From Deinococcales bacterium (GTDB taxonomy: Bacteria; Deinococcota; Deinococci; Deinococcales; Deinococcaceae), in the NCBI GenBank assembly GCA_025359705.1, contig JANYFS010000405.1, forward strand, positions 1-10,419: a stretch of 10,419 bases of DNA, read 5' to 3'. Positions 1 through 6,270 of the stretch are shown here, in pieces; the stretch's first letter is position 1; every line of letters begins with the position of its first letter. A model generated the notes under the pieces. That model saw only the letters and a program-made list of their open reading frames with translations, had not been told where the DNA came from and did no database searches. The translations under genes and the position numbers were made by a program.

Positions 1-339
1 GATCATGGACAAGGGGGCGCAGTCGCCGCGACGCACACCAATTTTGAGAATGCGGGTGTATCCACCCGGACGCTCGGTATATTTGGGGGCAATCTCGTCA
101 AACAACTTGCGAACCACTTGCAGGTCTTGAATATCTTTCAAGACCAAACGGCGAGCGTGCAAATCGCCGCCTTTGGCAGTGGTGATGATTTTTTCCACCA
201 CACGGCGAAGTTCTTTCGCCTTGGCTTCGGTAGTTTGGATACGGCCTTCGCGCAGAAGAGCCGTGGCTTGAGCGCGAAAAAGTGCAGTGCGGGCGCTCGA
301 GAAGCGGCCCAGCTTGCGACCAGATTTAGCGTGACGCAT
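1..339 (-). CDS. rplQ: 50S ribosomal protein L17 (3' end cut by window)
   Basis: Large-subunit protein L17, last gene of the alpha operon. 113 codons are visible from ATG at 337-339 and the frame runs open off the window start, so only a short C-terminal tail is missing (the family is about 116-130 residues). The N-terminus MRHAKSGRKLGR is the conserved L17 opening, and the stretch GGYTRILKIGVRRGD near the visible end is the usual C-terminal core. A purine-rich GAGAGGG lies 7 bases before the ATG. It follows rpoA by 30 bases, the normal rpoA-rplQ arrangement, so it is probably co-transcribed. One CTCGAG (296-301) encodes part of FSSAR. Confidence 0.96.
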   Translation of the reverse strand, partial: MRHAKSGRKLGRFSSARTALFRAQATALLREGRIQTTEAKAKELRRVVEKIITTAKGGDLHARRLVLKDIQDLQVVRKLFDEIAPKYTERPGGYTRILKIGVRRGDCAPLSMI

Positions 340-369
340 GAATATTCCCTCTCTTAGTCCGATCTAGGA

Positions 370-1341
370 CTAGTCTTTCAGCGCAAGCCCATACTGGGCG
401 AGCTGAGCTTTTATTTCATCGAGCGAACGCTCACCAATACCAGGAACCTTCTTCAAATCCCGATCCGACAAGGCCAATAGTGCATCAACAGAATCGATGC
501 CTTCTTCCTTAAGCGAATGCAGCACCCGTGTGGTCAGACCCAAGCCCTCGAGGGTCACTCGAGGAGGAGCGCTGTCGGGATAGGGTTCGGGATTGATATT
601 GATGATTGGGACCATCACGGGTTCGGGAACCACATAGTTCGAGACCACAGGCATGGGCGCTTCCGTAAAAGCCTCTCCAAAAACACCCAATTCGTCACGC
701 AGAATATTAACTGCCTGATCCAACGAGGTTTTGGGATCTACCGAACCATCCGTCCAAATACGCATCACAAGGCGGTCCAAATCGGTCTGCTGACCTACCC
801 GAGTATCCTCGACGTGGTAAGCCACGCGGCGAACAGGGGTATAAATCGCATCCACAGGAATCGAGTTGATGCGGTCTTTGGTGGCGTGCTTGTCAGCAGG
901 AACGTAACCTCTACCTTCCTCGATTCGCACTTCCATGACCAGTCGTCCGCCTTCTTGAACCGTGGCAATCGGCAGGCTTTTGTTGACGATCTCCACATCC
1001 ATCGGTACTTCAAAATCACCAGCGGTGACATTTCGGGAACCTTGCACCCGTAAAGTCAGGGTTTTAGCCCCACTTCCAGGGGTATGAAATCGAACCACCA
1101 TATCTTTGAGGTTCAGAATGATGCGAATCACATCTTCGGTCACTCCAGAAATGGTCGAGAATTCATGCAAGACATCCTCAATGTAGACACTGGTGACAGC
1201 CGTGCCAGGGATGCTCGAGAGCAGAATGCGGCGCAGCGGGTTTCCTAGTGTTACTCCGAAACCACGCGAAAGTGGCTCGAGGGTAAACTCCCCGTAATTC
1301 CCGTCAATGCGGGCTTTAAGCTGCGGTCTCTTGTTCTCCAC
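370..1341 (-). CDS. rpoA: DNA-directed RNA polymerase subunit alpha
   Basis: Alpha subunit of RNA polymerase, 323 residues. The N-terminal domain (about residues 1-230) dimerises and nucleates assembly; it shows the family signature GNPLRRILLSSIPGTAVTS near residue 33. A short linker rich in Pro, Val and Ile (about 230-255) leads to the C-terminal domain (about 260-323), with the helix-hairpin-helix-like LKKVPGIGERSLDEI that in relatives contacts UP-element DNA and activators. The start codon is GTG (1339-1341), supported by AAGGGGAGG 4 bases upstream and by the MENKRPQLKARIDGNYGEF opening, which resembles Deinococcus alpha. rpsD ends 14 bases upstream and rplQ begins 30 bases downstream. It contains four CTCGAG motifs, in all three codon phases. 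Confidence 0.98.
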   Translation of the reverse strand: MENKRPQLKARIDGNYGEFTLEPLSRGFGVTLGNPLRRILLSSIPGTAVTSVYIEDVLHEFSTISGVTEDVIRIILNLKDMVVRFHTPGSGAKTLTLRVQGSRNVTAGDFEVPMDVEIVNKSLPIATVQEGGRLVMEVRIEEGRGYVPADKHATKDRINSIPVDAIYTPVRRVAYHVEDTRVGQQTDLDRLVMRIWTDGSVDPKTSLDQAVNILRDELGVFGEAFTEAPMPVVSNYVVPEPVMVPIININPEPYPDSAPPRVTLEGLGLTTRVLHSLKEEGIDSVDALLALSDRDLKKVPGIGERSLDEIKAQLAQYGLALKD

Positions 1342-1355
1342 AGAACCTCCCCTTA

Positions 1356-1973
1356 TCAGCGTGAGTAATACTCGATGATCAAGTTTTCGTTAATTGGCAA
1401 AGCCAAATCTTCTCGAGCGGGCAAACGCAAATACTGACCGGTCAAAGCGTCCGCATTAAAGGACAGCCACGGACCGATGCGGCGCTTTTTGCCCAACTCA
1501 ACATTTTGTACAATGAAGCCCAGACTTCTTGAGCGCTCTTCCACGGTGATTTCGTCACCAGGACGCACGCGGAAAGAAGCAACATCCACGCCCTTACCAT
1601 TGACCCGAATATGTCCGTGACCCACAAATTGGCGGGCCTGACGGCGGGTGGAGGCGATGCCCAAACGGAACACCACATTATCCAAGCGCGACTCGAGCAA
1701 TTGCAAGAAGTTGGTGCCGGTTACACCGGGCAATTTTCCTGCTTCTTCAAACAAGCTGCGAAATTGCCGCTCGTTCATACCATACATACGGGCCAGTTTT
1801 TGCTTTTCGCGCAAACGGATACCGTAATCTTTGGGGCGCACTTGGCGGCGTTGTCCGTGCTGACCCGGGGGGTAAGGACGGCGATCAAGATACTTTTGAA
1901 CCTTGTCCGATTCGGAGATATTTACTCCTTCACGGCGGCTCAGCTTAACAATTGGACCACGATAACGTCCCAT
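1356..1973 (-). CDS. rpsD: 30S ribosomal protein S4, cysteine-free form
   Basis: S4, 205 residues, a primary 16S rRNA binder that nucleates assembly of the 30S body. The S4 RNA-binding domain spans about residues 95-160, with SRLDNVVFRLGIASTRRQAR and GHGHIRVNGKGVDV. The end ALPINENLIIEYYSR is typical. In Thermus S4 the N-terminal region carries four zinc-binding cysteines; here the equivalent region (MGRYRGPIVKLSRREGVN onward) has no cysteine at all, the C-minus form also recalled from Deinococcus. ATG start at 1971-1973, 12 bases after rpsK. In many bacteria S4 autoregulates the alpha operon; no matching pseudoknot was identified here. Confidence 0.98.
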   Translation of the reverse strand: MGRYRGPIVKLSRREGVNISESDKVQKYLDRRPYPPGQHGQRRQVRPKDYGIRLREKQKLARMYGMNERQFRSLFEEAGKLPGVTGTNFLQLLESRLDNVVFRLGIASTRRQARQFVGHGHIRVNGKGVDVASFRVRPGDEITVEERSRSLGFIVQNVELGKKRRIGPWLSFNADALTGQYLRLPAREDLALPINENLIIEYYSR

Positions 1974-1985
1974 TCAATTCACCTC

Positions 1986-2381
1986 TTAGGTCATCTTCTT
2001 TTTGGGGAGACGGCAGCCGTTGTGAGGAATGGGGGTATCGTCCATGATCGACTTGACATCCACTCCACTGGCCTGGATCGCGCGGATGGCTTGTTCACGG
2101 CCTGAGCCGCTCCCACGCACTACCACTTCAACTTGGCTCATCCCAAAGGACTGAGCTTTCTTAACCGCATCAGCAGCAGCCAACTGAGCAGCGTAGGGCG
2201 TACCCTTTTTGCTGCCCTTGTAACCGATGGTGCCACCCGAGGACCAAGCCACAGGGTTGCCATCCATATCGGTGATGGTGACGATGGTGTTGTTGTACGA
2301 AGCGTGAATGTAGGCCCGCCCATGTGACATGTTGCGGCGTACACGCTTGGTTTTATTTTTGTTTTGAGTTGCTCTTGCCAC
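1986..2381 (-). CDS. rpsK: 30S ribosomal protein S11
   Basis: S11, 131 residues, a platform protein of the 30S subunit near the mRNA exit (E-site) region. The conserved segments are HASYNNTIVTITDMDGN near residue 27, GSKKGTPYAAQLAA, and the tail DDTPIPHNGCRLPKKK. The start is GTG at 2379-2381 (GTG GCA AGA GCA), preceded by AAGGTGAT with 5 bases of spacing; this gives the usual MARATQ opening. It lies 11 bases after rpsM and 12 bases before rpsD, in the standard S13-S11-S4-alpha order. No CTCGAG motif occurs in this gene and it encodes no Leu-Glu pair. Confidence 0.98.
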   Translation of the reverse strand: MARATQNKNKTKRVRRNMSHGRAYIHASYNNTIVTITDMDGNPVAWSSGGTIGYKGSKKGTPYAAQLAAADAVKKAQSFGMSQVEVVVRGSGSGREQAIRAIQASGVDVKSIMDDTPIPHNGCRLPKKKMT

Positions 2382-2392
2382 TTCAAATCACC

Positions 2393-2773
2393 TTACTTCC
2401 GCGCAGCTTTTTTCTTACCAGCAACGGTCTTACGGGGACCTTTGCGGGTACGAGCGTTAGTCTTGGTACGCTGACCGCGCACAGGCAAACCGCGACGGTG
2501 GCGCAAGCCACGGTAGCAACCAATATCCATCAAGCGTTTGATGTTTTGTCCAATCTCGCTCCGCAAATCGCCCTCGACCTTATAGGTCTTCTCGACGGCT
2601 TCACGCAATTTAACAATCTCGGCTTCAGACAACGCTTTGACTCGCGTGTCGGGGCTAATACCCGTCTTCACGAGAACCTCTTTAGCGCGGGTTGGACCCA
2701 CACCAAAAATGTAGGTCAGCGCAATTTCTACACGCTTTTCGCGGGGAAGATCAACACCAGCAATTCTAGCCAT
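2393..2773 (-). CDS. rpsM: 30S ribosomal protein S13
   Basis: S13, 126 residues, a 30S head protein that contacts the 50S subunit (bridges B1a/B1b) and P-site tRNA. It opens with MARIAGVDLPREKRVEIALT and has the helix-two-turn-helix GVGPTRAKEVL. The conserved basic block RGLRHRRGLPVRGQRTKTNA (about residues 89-108) and a lysine-rich tail reach toward tRNA. ATG start at 2771-2773. rpmJ lies 14 bases upstream (stop TAA at 2788-2790), and the spacer reads as a GGGGGG-containing ribosome binding site. The gene order rpmJ-rpsM-rpsK-rpsD is standard. Confidence 0.98.
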   Translation of the reverse strand: MARIAGVDLPREKRVEIALTYIFGVGPTRAKEVLVKTGISPDTRVKALSEAEIVKLREAVEKTYKVEGDLRSEIGQNIKRLMDIGCYRGLRHRRGLPVRGQRTKTNARTRKGPRKTVAGKKKAARK

Positions 2774-2787
2774 TTTTCAACCCCCCC

Positions 2788-2901
2788 TTAACCTTGACGC
2801 TGCTTGTGCTTGACATTTTCACAAATAACCCGAACCCGTCCATGACGGCGGATGACTTTGCACTTGTCACACATCTTTTTGACAGAGCTTCTTACTTTCA
2901 T
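2788..2901 (-). CDS. rpmJ: 50S ribosomal protein L36 (zinc ribbon)
   Basis: L36, 37 residues, a small 23S rRNA-binding protein. Translating from ATG at 2899-2901 to TAA at 2788-2790 gives a protein that opens MKVRSSVKKMCDKCKV and ends VKHKQRQG. The zinc ligands of the canonical form are present: Cys11, Cys14, Cys27 and His32, so this is the zinc-binding version and not the cysteine-free paralogue. AAGGAGAA sits 5 bases before the start. It lies in its usual place between infA and rpsM, but the spacer to infA is unusually long (233 bases). Confidence 0.97.
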   Translation of the reverse strand: MKVRSSVKKMCDKCKVIRRHGRVRVICENVKHKQRQG

Positions 2902-3134
2902 CGAACTTCTCCTTCGCGCAGCCTTCACTCACCTGTTTATTTCAGCTTTTTGGGGGTAGCCTAGAGGGTAAAAAAGCCCCAAATCGCCTATCTAACGTCG
3001 GTTCCTGAGCAGCGCTCAACCCCCGCTGCAACCTTTTCAGCGGGGATTTCACTTACAGCCACCTTATTTGTGTTTCTCACAAGCAAAATGCTGATCGTGC
3101 CAAGTCAAAAATACCCTACGTGCAGTAGACGCGT
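2902..3134 (-). promoter_or_regulatory. infA-rpmJ spacer with inverted repeats (leader of rpmJ-rplQ genes)
   Basis: A 233-base non-coding gap splits infA from rpmJ, which in many bacteria are close together. It contains a GC-rich 8-bp inverted repeat, CCCCGCTG (3021-3028) and CAGCGGGG (3038-3045), with a 9-base loop. Nearer to rpmJ are two alternative weaker pairings: GCTTTTT (2945-2951) with AAAAAGC (2971-2977), or TTTGGGG (2949-2955) with CCCCAAA (2977-2983). No reading frame of note was found. A clear sigma-70-type promoter could not be identified; TTGACT at 3103-3108 lacks a good -10 partner. The spacer is probably the leader or attenuator for the rpmJ-rpsM-rpsK-rpsD-rpoA-rplQ block, by inference only. 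Confidence 0.4.
3021..3045 (-). terminator. GC-rich hairpin in infA-rpmJ spacer (possible terminator or attenuator)
   Basis: A perfect 8-bp stem, CCCCGCTG/CAGCGGGG, with a 9-base loop, lies about 90 bases downstream of the infA stop. On the minus strand it is followed by GTTGAGCG and not by a run of T, so it is not a classical intrinsic terminator. It could be an attenuator, an mRNA-stabilising structure or a protein-binding site. Confidence 0.3.
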
Positions 3135-3392
3135 TTACTTGCGGTAGACGATGCGTCCCCGCGTGGGGTCGATGGTGGGGATCTCCAGAACAACCTTGTC
3201 GCCGGGCAAAATACGAATATAGTGAATCCGCATCTTCCCGCTGATGGTCGCCAAAATGTTATGGCCCGTCTCGAGATCTACCCTGAACATGGTATTCGGC
3301 AGCGCTTCGGTAATCACACCTTCAGCCCGCACCACATCCGATTCCTTTTTTTCCCGCTTTTCTCGCGGTTCCTTGAAGGTTCTTTTCGCCAC
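3135..3392 (-). CDS. infA: Translation initiation factor IF-1
   Basis: IF-1, 85 residues, the OB-fold factor that occupies the ribosomal A site during initiation together with IF-2 and IF-3. The core matches the family strongly: VVRAEGVITEALPNTMFRV, then ISGKMRIHYIRILPGDKVV, then the end DPTRGRIVYRK. The usual length is about 72, so this protein has roughly 13 extra, highly charged N-terminal residues (KEPREKREKKE). The start is GTG at 3390-3392, with GGAG placed 5 bases upstream. adk ends 92 bases upstream and rpmJ starts 233 bases downstream. Its single CTCGAG encodes the Leu-Glu of DLETG. Confidence 0.97.
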   Translation of the reverse strand: MAKRTFKEPREKREKKESDVVRAEGVITEALPNTMFRVDLETGHNILATISGKMRIHYIRILPGDKVVLEIPTIDPTRGRIVYRK

Positions 3393-3434
3393 GCACTCTC
3401 CAATTGAGCTAGCTTTGCAAAAAAGCCAAAGATG

Positions 3435-3463
3435 AGTGTAGCAGGTCAGTTGACTGAATACAA
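3435..3463 (-). promoter_or_regulatory. Possible promoter for infA
   Basis: On the minus strand TTGTAT (3458-3463) and TACACT (3435-3440) are separated by 17 bases, a sigma-70-like arrangement about 45 bases upstream of the infA GTG. The match is moderate (3 of 6 at -35, 4 of 6 at -10). It overlaps the inverted repeat at 3438-3474. The call rests on spacing and position only. Confidence 0.2.
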
Positions 3464-3474
3464 GACCCTGCTAC
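3438..3474. repeat. Inverted repeat in adk-infA spacer
   Basis: GTAGCAGG (3438-3445) is the reverse complement of CCTGCTAC (3467-3474). The pairing extends to GTAGCAGGTC/GACCCTGCTAC if one bulged C is allowed. The loop is about 16-21 bases. On the plus strand the second arm runs into GTGTTTTTGC, which resembles a terminator for that direction; on the minus (gene) strand no T run follows immediately. It may terminate or pause transcription between adk and infA, or bind a regulator. Confidence 0.4.
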
Positions 3475-3484
3475 GTGTTTTTGC

Positions 3485-4090
3485 TTATGCAGGAGTCTGA
3501 ACCGCCTCGAGAATGCGAGCATACACTTCGTTGGTGCTGCCACGCCCCTCGAGCGCCTGAACCAGCCCTTGCTTACGGTAATGCTCCACCACAGGCTGGG
3601 TCAGGTCATGATAGACCTGCTGTCTGGCCCTTGCGGTGGTTTCGTTGTCATCGCTGCGTTCGGAGCTGATTCCACGGTTGACAATGCGGGCGATCAGTTC
3701 TTCGGTAGGAACCTCGAGCAGTAAAACGGAATTGAGTGGGGTACCGTTTTGCAAAAGCATTTGGTCGAGCGCTTCCGCTTGGGCCAAAGTACGGGGGAAA
3801 CCGTCAAAAATTACCCGCACAGGCTCGAGGGTCTGAAGTTTTTCCCCAATCATCGAAACCAAAACATCATCGGGAACCAAGTGTCCTTGCTTCATGATCG
3901 GTTCAACCCGTTGGCCCAATTCTGTACCCCTTGCGATATGGTCGCGCAGAATATCGCCTGTAGAGATTTGCAGCAGGTTATGCTCAGTCGCCAAACGCGC
4001 GGCTTGTGTGCCTTTTCCTGCGCCTGGAGCGCCCAAAAAAATGATCACTTGATTCTCGAGCTTAGTATTCTCTGGTTTGGTATTGTCCAT
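3485..4090 (-). CDS. adk: Adenylate kinase, short-LID form
   Basis: Adenylate kinase (ATP + AMP = 2 ADP), cytosolic, 201 residues. The P-loop GAPGAGKGT is at residues 20-28, the AMP-binding region ISTGDILRDHIARGT at 42-56, FDGFPRT at 95-101, and RSDDN at 145-149. Between RIVNRG (135-140) and RSDDN only a few residues stand where the roughly 30-residue LID domain of E. coli-type enzymes would be, so this is the short-LID type, without a zinc knuckle. An in-frame opening reaches 4147, but ATG at 4088-4090 is preferred: AGGGAG lies 4 bases upstream and the extension looks random. A non-family N-terminal tail of about 12 residues (MDNTKPENTK) remains. All five Leu-Glu pairs here are CTC-GAG. Confidence 0.96.
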   Translation of the reverse strand: MDNTKPENTKLENQVIIFLGAPGAGKGTQAARLATEHNLLQISTGDILRDHIARGTELGQRVEPIMKQGHLVPDDVLVSMIGEKLQTLEPVRVIFDGFPRTLAQAEALDQMLLQNGTPLNSVLLLEVPTEELIARIVNRGISSERSDDNETTARARQQVYHDLTQPVVEHYRKQGLVQALEGRGSTNEVYARILEAVQTPA

Positions 4091-4137
4091 CCTGCTCCCT
4101 TGTATTGGCTCGAGCTGTATCTGCGCTCGAGTGCCTG

Positions 4138-4175
4138 AACAGCTCAACAGCTCAACATTTCATCTTAACAGCTCA
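4138..4175. repeat. Three copies of AACAGCTCA
   Basis: The 9-mer AACAGCTCA occurs at 4138-4146, 4146-4154 and 4167-4175. The first two overlap by one base, giving an 8-base period; the third follows after 12 bases. On the transcribed strand it reads TGAGCTGTT. It lies upstream of adk, where it could be an operator-like array or simple slippage-derived sequence. Confidence 0.6.
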
Positions 4176-4196
4176 TTTTGGAATCTCAGTTTACAG

Positions 4197-4225
4197 AAAT
4201 CCCCCCTGGATCACAGGGGGGATTT
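4197..4225 (-). terminator. Likely terminator or attenuator after secY
   Basis: A perfect 12-bp stem (plus strand AAATCCCCCCTG at 4197-4208 and CAGGGGGGATTT at 4214-4225) with a 5-base loop lies 46 bases after the secY stop. On the gene strand the second arm ends in ATTT followed by CTGT, so there is only a short T run. The stem contains eight consecutive G-C pairs or near-equivalents, making it very stable. It would separate the spc genes from adk-infA partially or fully. Confidence 0.5.
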
Positions 4226-4271
4226 GCCAACATTGCTCATGCATACACTTTGTTTACTTGGTAGGTAACAC

Positions 4272-5600
4272 TTACAAGCGTTCCCGCAAACGTCCGCCGC
4301 CCGAAAGCAAGTTGCGGTTGGGGCGGTACAAAGTCAATTGGGCTTCCACTTGTTTGAGGGTATCCAGCGCGACCCCCACCACAATCAGCAAACCCGTTCC
4401 CGAAAAGGCAAAGGCGGTTGCTCCGCCAATTCCGGTTGCATTGGTCAGCACCTGTGGGGTCAAGTAAAGCAGCCCCAAAAAGATGGCTCCCCACAAGGTA
4501 ATACGGCTGCTGATGTGCTGCAGGTATTCCATAGTTGCAACCCCGGGGCGCACGCCAGGAATAAACCCGCCCGATTCCCGCAAATTCTCGGCAATGCGGC
4601 GAGGATCAAACTGAATACTGTTGTACAAATAGGTAAAACCCACAATCAACAGCACTTCTATCGCTAAACCAGTAATGGTTTGACTGGTCAGATATTTACC
4701 AATAAAAATAGCAGCGCTCGAGGTAGGATTTGCCGAAGCAATAAACTGCGGGATGGTAATCAAAGAACTCGAGAAGATCACAGGGATCACCCCAGCCGAG
4801 TTGACTTTGATCGGCAAATAGGTGGCTTGCCCCCCACTGCTGCGTCCGCCGCCCATTTCTTTACGGGCATACTGTACGGGAATACGGCGCTCGGCTTGTT
4901 GAACAAATACAATACCTGCAATAACCACCAAGATTAAAGCAAAAAATGCGGTCACTGCCAGCAAGGATACCGTACCGTTCTGAAACAGATTAAAAATATC
5001 TTGGAAGACATGAGGAAAACGGTTGACAATGCCTGCGAAAATAATCAAGCTGATCCCGTTACCAATGCCCACTTCAGAAATCCGTTCACCAATCCATAAG
5101 GTAAAGGCGATGCCCGCAACTTGGGTCAGTACCACGGTCATCCGCAGTAAAAAACCAGGTTCCCAACCGGGCAATAGAAACGCCCCGTTGTTGCTTTCCA
5201 CCACACTGATGGTCAAAAACAGGGCTTGAATTGCGCCCAAAATAATAGCAGCCACTCGAGTGTATTGACTGATCTTTTTGCGACCTTCTTCGCCTTCTTT
5301 TTGTAACTTCTCGAGGGAAGGTACTGCCGAGGTTAGAATTTGAATCACAATGCTGGCGGTGATGTAGGGCAATACCCCCAGCGCGAAAATACTGAACTGC
5401 GTAAGGTTCCCGCCCGAAATCCCGCTAATAAGACTGAACAGGCCACCCGCAGCGCCGGCAGCCTGATCAATTTTACCTGGGTTGATCCCTGGGGTGGGGA
5501 TGTGACTCCCCAACCGAAAGATCGCCAAGAGCAGCAAAGTGAACAGAAACTTCCGTTGCAGATCAGGAATTCTGAATGCATCACGGAAGGAGCGAAGCAT
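4272..5600 (-). CDS. secY: Preprotein translocase subunit SecY
   Basis: SecY, the channel of the SecYEG translocon in the cytoplasmic membrane, 442 residues. Ten membrane segments can be placed roughly at residues 18-36, 68-90, 114-134, 150-170, 177-194, 213-234, 267-290, 308-328, 366-384 and 394-414. The plug region (about 48-66, GAAGGLFSLISG) follows the first. The conserved signature GIGNGISLIIFAGI is at 178-191. Cytoplasmic loops that contact ribosome or SecA are at about 236-262 (ARKEMGGGRSSGGQATYLP) and 329-362 (FDPRRIAENL). The ATG start (5598-5600) shares its A with the rplO stop (TGATG), implying translational coupling. It is encoded with ribosomal genes as in most bacterial spc operons. 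Confidence 0.98.
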   Translation of the reverse strand: MLRSFRDAFRIPDLQRKFLFTLLLLAIFRLGSHIPTPGINPGKIDQAAGAAGGLFSLISGISGGNLTQFSIFALGVLPYITASIVIQILTSAVPSLEKLQKEGEEGRKKISQYTRVAAIILGAIQALFLTISVVESNNGAFLLPGWEPGFLLRMTVVLTQVAGIAFTLWIGERISEVGIGNGISLIIFAGIVNRFPHVFQDIFNLFQNGTVSLLAVTAFFALILVVIAGIVFVQQAERRIPVQYARKEMGGGRSSGGQATYLPIKVNSAGVIPVIFSSSLITIPQFIASANPTSSAAIFIGKYLTSQTITGLAIEVLLIVGFTYLYNSIQFDPRRIAENLRESGGFIPGVRPGVATMEYLQHISSRITLWGAIFLGLLYLTPQVLTNATGIGGATAFAFSGTGLLIVVGVALDTLKQVEAQLTLYRPNRNLLSGGGRLRERL

Positions 5601-6067
5601 CAGGCTTCCTTGTCGTCCTCACTGCCTTCTGGAAGCACAACTTGGCCTCCAGCAGCAGCAATTTTGGCAATAGCCGTGGCGCTCGCGCCATCGACATGCA
5701 CCGTGTAGGCGCTAGCGATTTCGCCATTGCCGAGCAACTTGGTAGGACGGTTGGTATTGCGAACCAAACCACTCTCGATCAATTCGATCACCCCGATGAC
5801 GCTACCCGCCTCGAAACGCTCCTCGAGGTCGCTGACATTAACCACCCAGTAGGTGGTTCCTACATGGTTAAAACCACGCTTGGGCAGGCGGGAAATCAGG
5901 CCGCCCGGTCCTGAACCCACGAAGAAGTGACCTTTACCGGCACCACTTCGTGATTTTTGACCCTTGTGACCCCGACCCGAGGTCTTATCGACCCCACCAG
6001 GCCCACGACCCACGCGCTTTGCCACTTTACGTGAACCTGCGTTGGGTCTCAGTTCGTTGAGTTTCAT
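5600..6067 (-). CDS. rplO: 50S ribosomal protein L15
   Basis: L15, 155 residues, a late-assembly 23S rRNA binder. The long basic glycine-rich N-terminal arm (residues about 1-60, with RVGRGPGGVDKTSGRGHKGQ) threads into rRNA in known structures. The globular part includes GGLISRLPKRGFNH and a C-terminal domain ending in acidic residues. ATG at 6065-6067 overlaps the rpmD stop in an ATGA arrangement, and its own TGA overlaps the secY ATG. The order L30-L15-SecY is standard. The usual length is about 145-156. Confidence 0.97.
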   Translation of the reverse strand: MKLNELRPNAGSRKVAKRVGRGPGGVDKTSGRGHKGQKSRSGAGKGHFFVGSGPGGLISRLPKRGFNHVGTTYWVVNVSDLEERFEAGSVIGVIELIESGLVRNTNRPTKLLGNGEIASAYTVHVDGASATAIAKIAAAGGQVVLPEGSEDDKEA

Positions 6068-6270
6068 TCTTTCACCTCGACCTGTGCATCGGTCTGAGTT
6101 AATTCCTTAACCTCGAGTAAGAATTTCACTTTGTTGATCATCCCTCGAGTGGAAACATTGTCCACTACGGTTTTGAAATCACCCATTTTGTGCAAGCCCA
6201 AGGCTTTCACAGTTGCGATCTGATCACCGGGGCGACCAATTAAGCTGCGCGATAATGTGATGTGGATCAT
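6064..6270 (-). CDS. rpmD: 50S ribosomal protein L30
   Basis: L30, 68 residues, a small surface protein of the 50S subunit. The N-terminal strand-helix unit (IHITLSRSLIGRPGDQIATV), followed by LGLHKMGDFKTVVDNVSTRG, is the family core. The usual length is about 60, so there is a short acidic C-terminal extension (QTDAQVEVKE). ATG at 6268-6270 overlaps the rpsE stop by ATGA, and the TGA at 6064-6066 overlaps the rplO start the same way, so all three are likely translationally coupled. Confidence 0.96.
   Translation of the reverse strand: MIHITLSRSLIGRPGDQIATVKALGLHKMGDFKTVVDNVSTRGMINKVKFLLEVKELTQTDAQVEVKE

Larger units (their letters stand above)
4091..4271 (-). promoter_or_regulatory. secY-adk spacer: leader of adk with hairpins and repeats
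   Basis: This 181-base gap holds a strong 12-bp inverted repeat next to secY, three copies of a 9-mer (minus strand TGAGCTGTT), and two CTCGAG motifs (4109-4114, 4126-4131). It also holds a 7-bp stem, GAGCTGT (4112-4118) with ACAGCTC (4139-4145), whose 20-base loop contains one CTCGAG. No convincing promoter was recognised. If the hairpin near secY terminates transcription, a promoter for adk must lie in the remaining stretch. Confidence 0.4.

Noticed and set aside
517..1053. A 178-codon plus-strand open frame opposite rpoA, with similar frames opposite rpsD, rpsM, rplF and rplN
   Set aside because: Each overlaps a confidently identified minus-strand gene throughout, and the translations look like reverse-strand translations of conserved proteins.
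3080..3108. TTGACT at 3103-3108 as a -35 element for rpmJ
   Set aside because: No acceptable -10 hexamer lies 16-18 bases downstream on the minus strand.
4091..4147. N-terminal extension of adk up to 4147
   Set aside because: The added residues are not family-like; the ATG at 4088-4090 has a well-placed ribosome binding site, and the extension covers repeats and CTCGAG motifs typical of the spacer.
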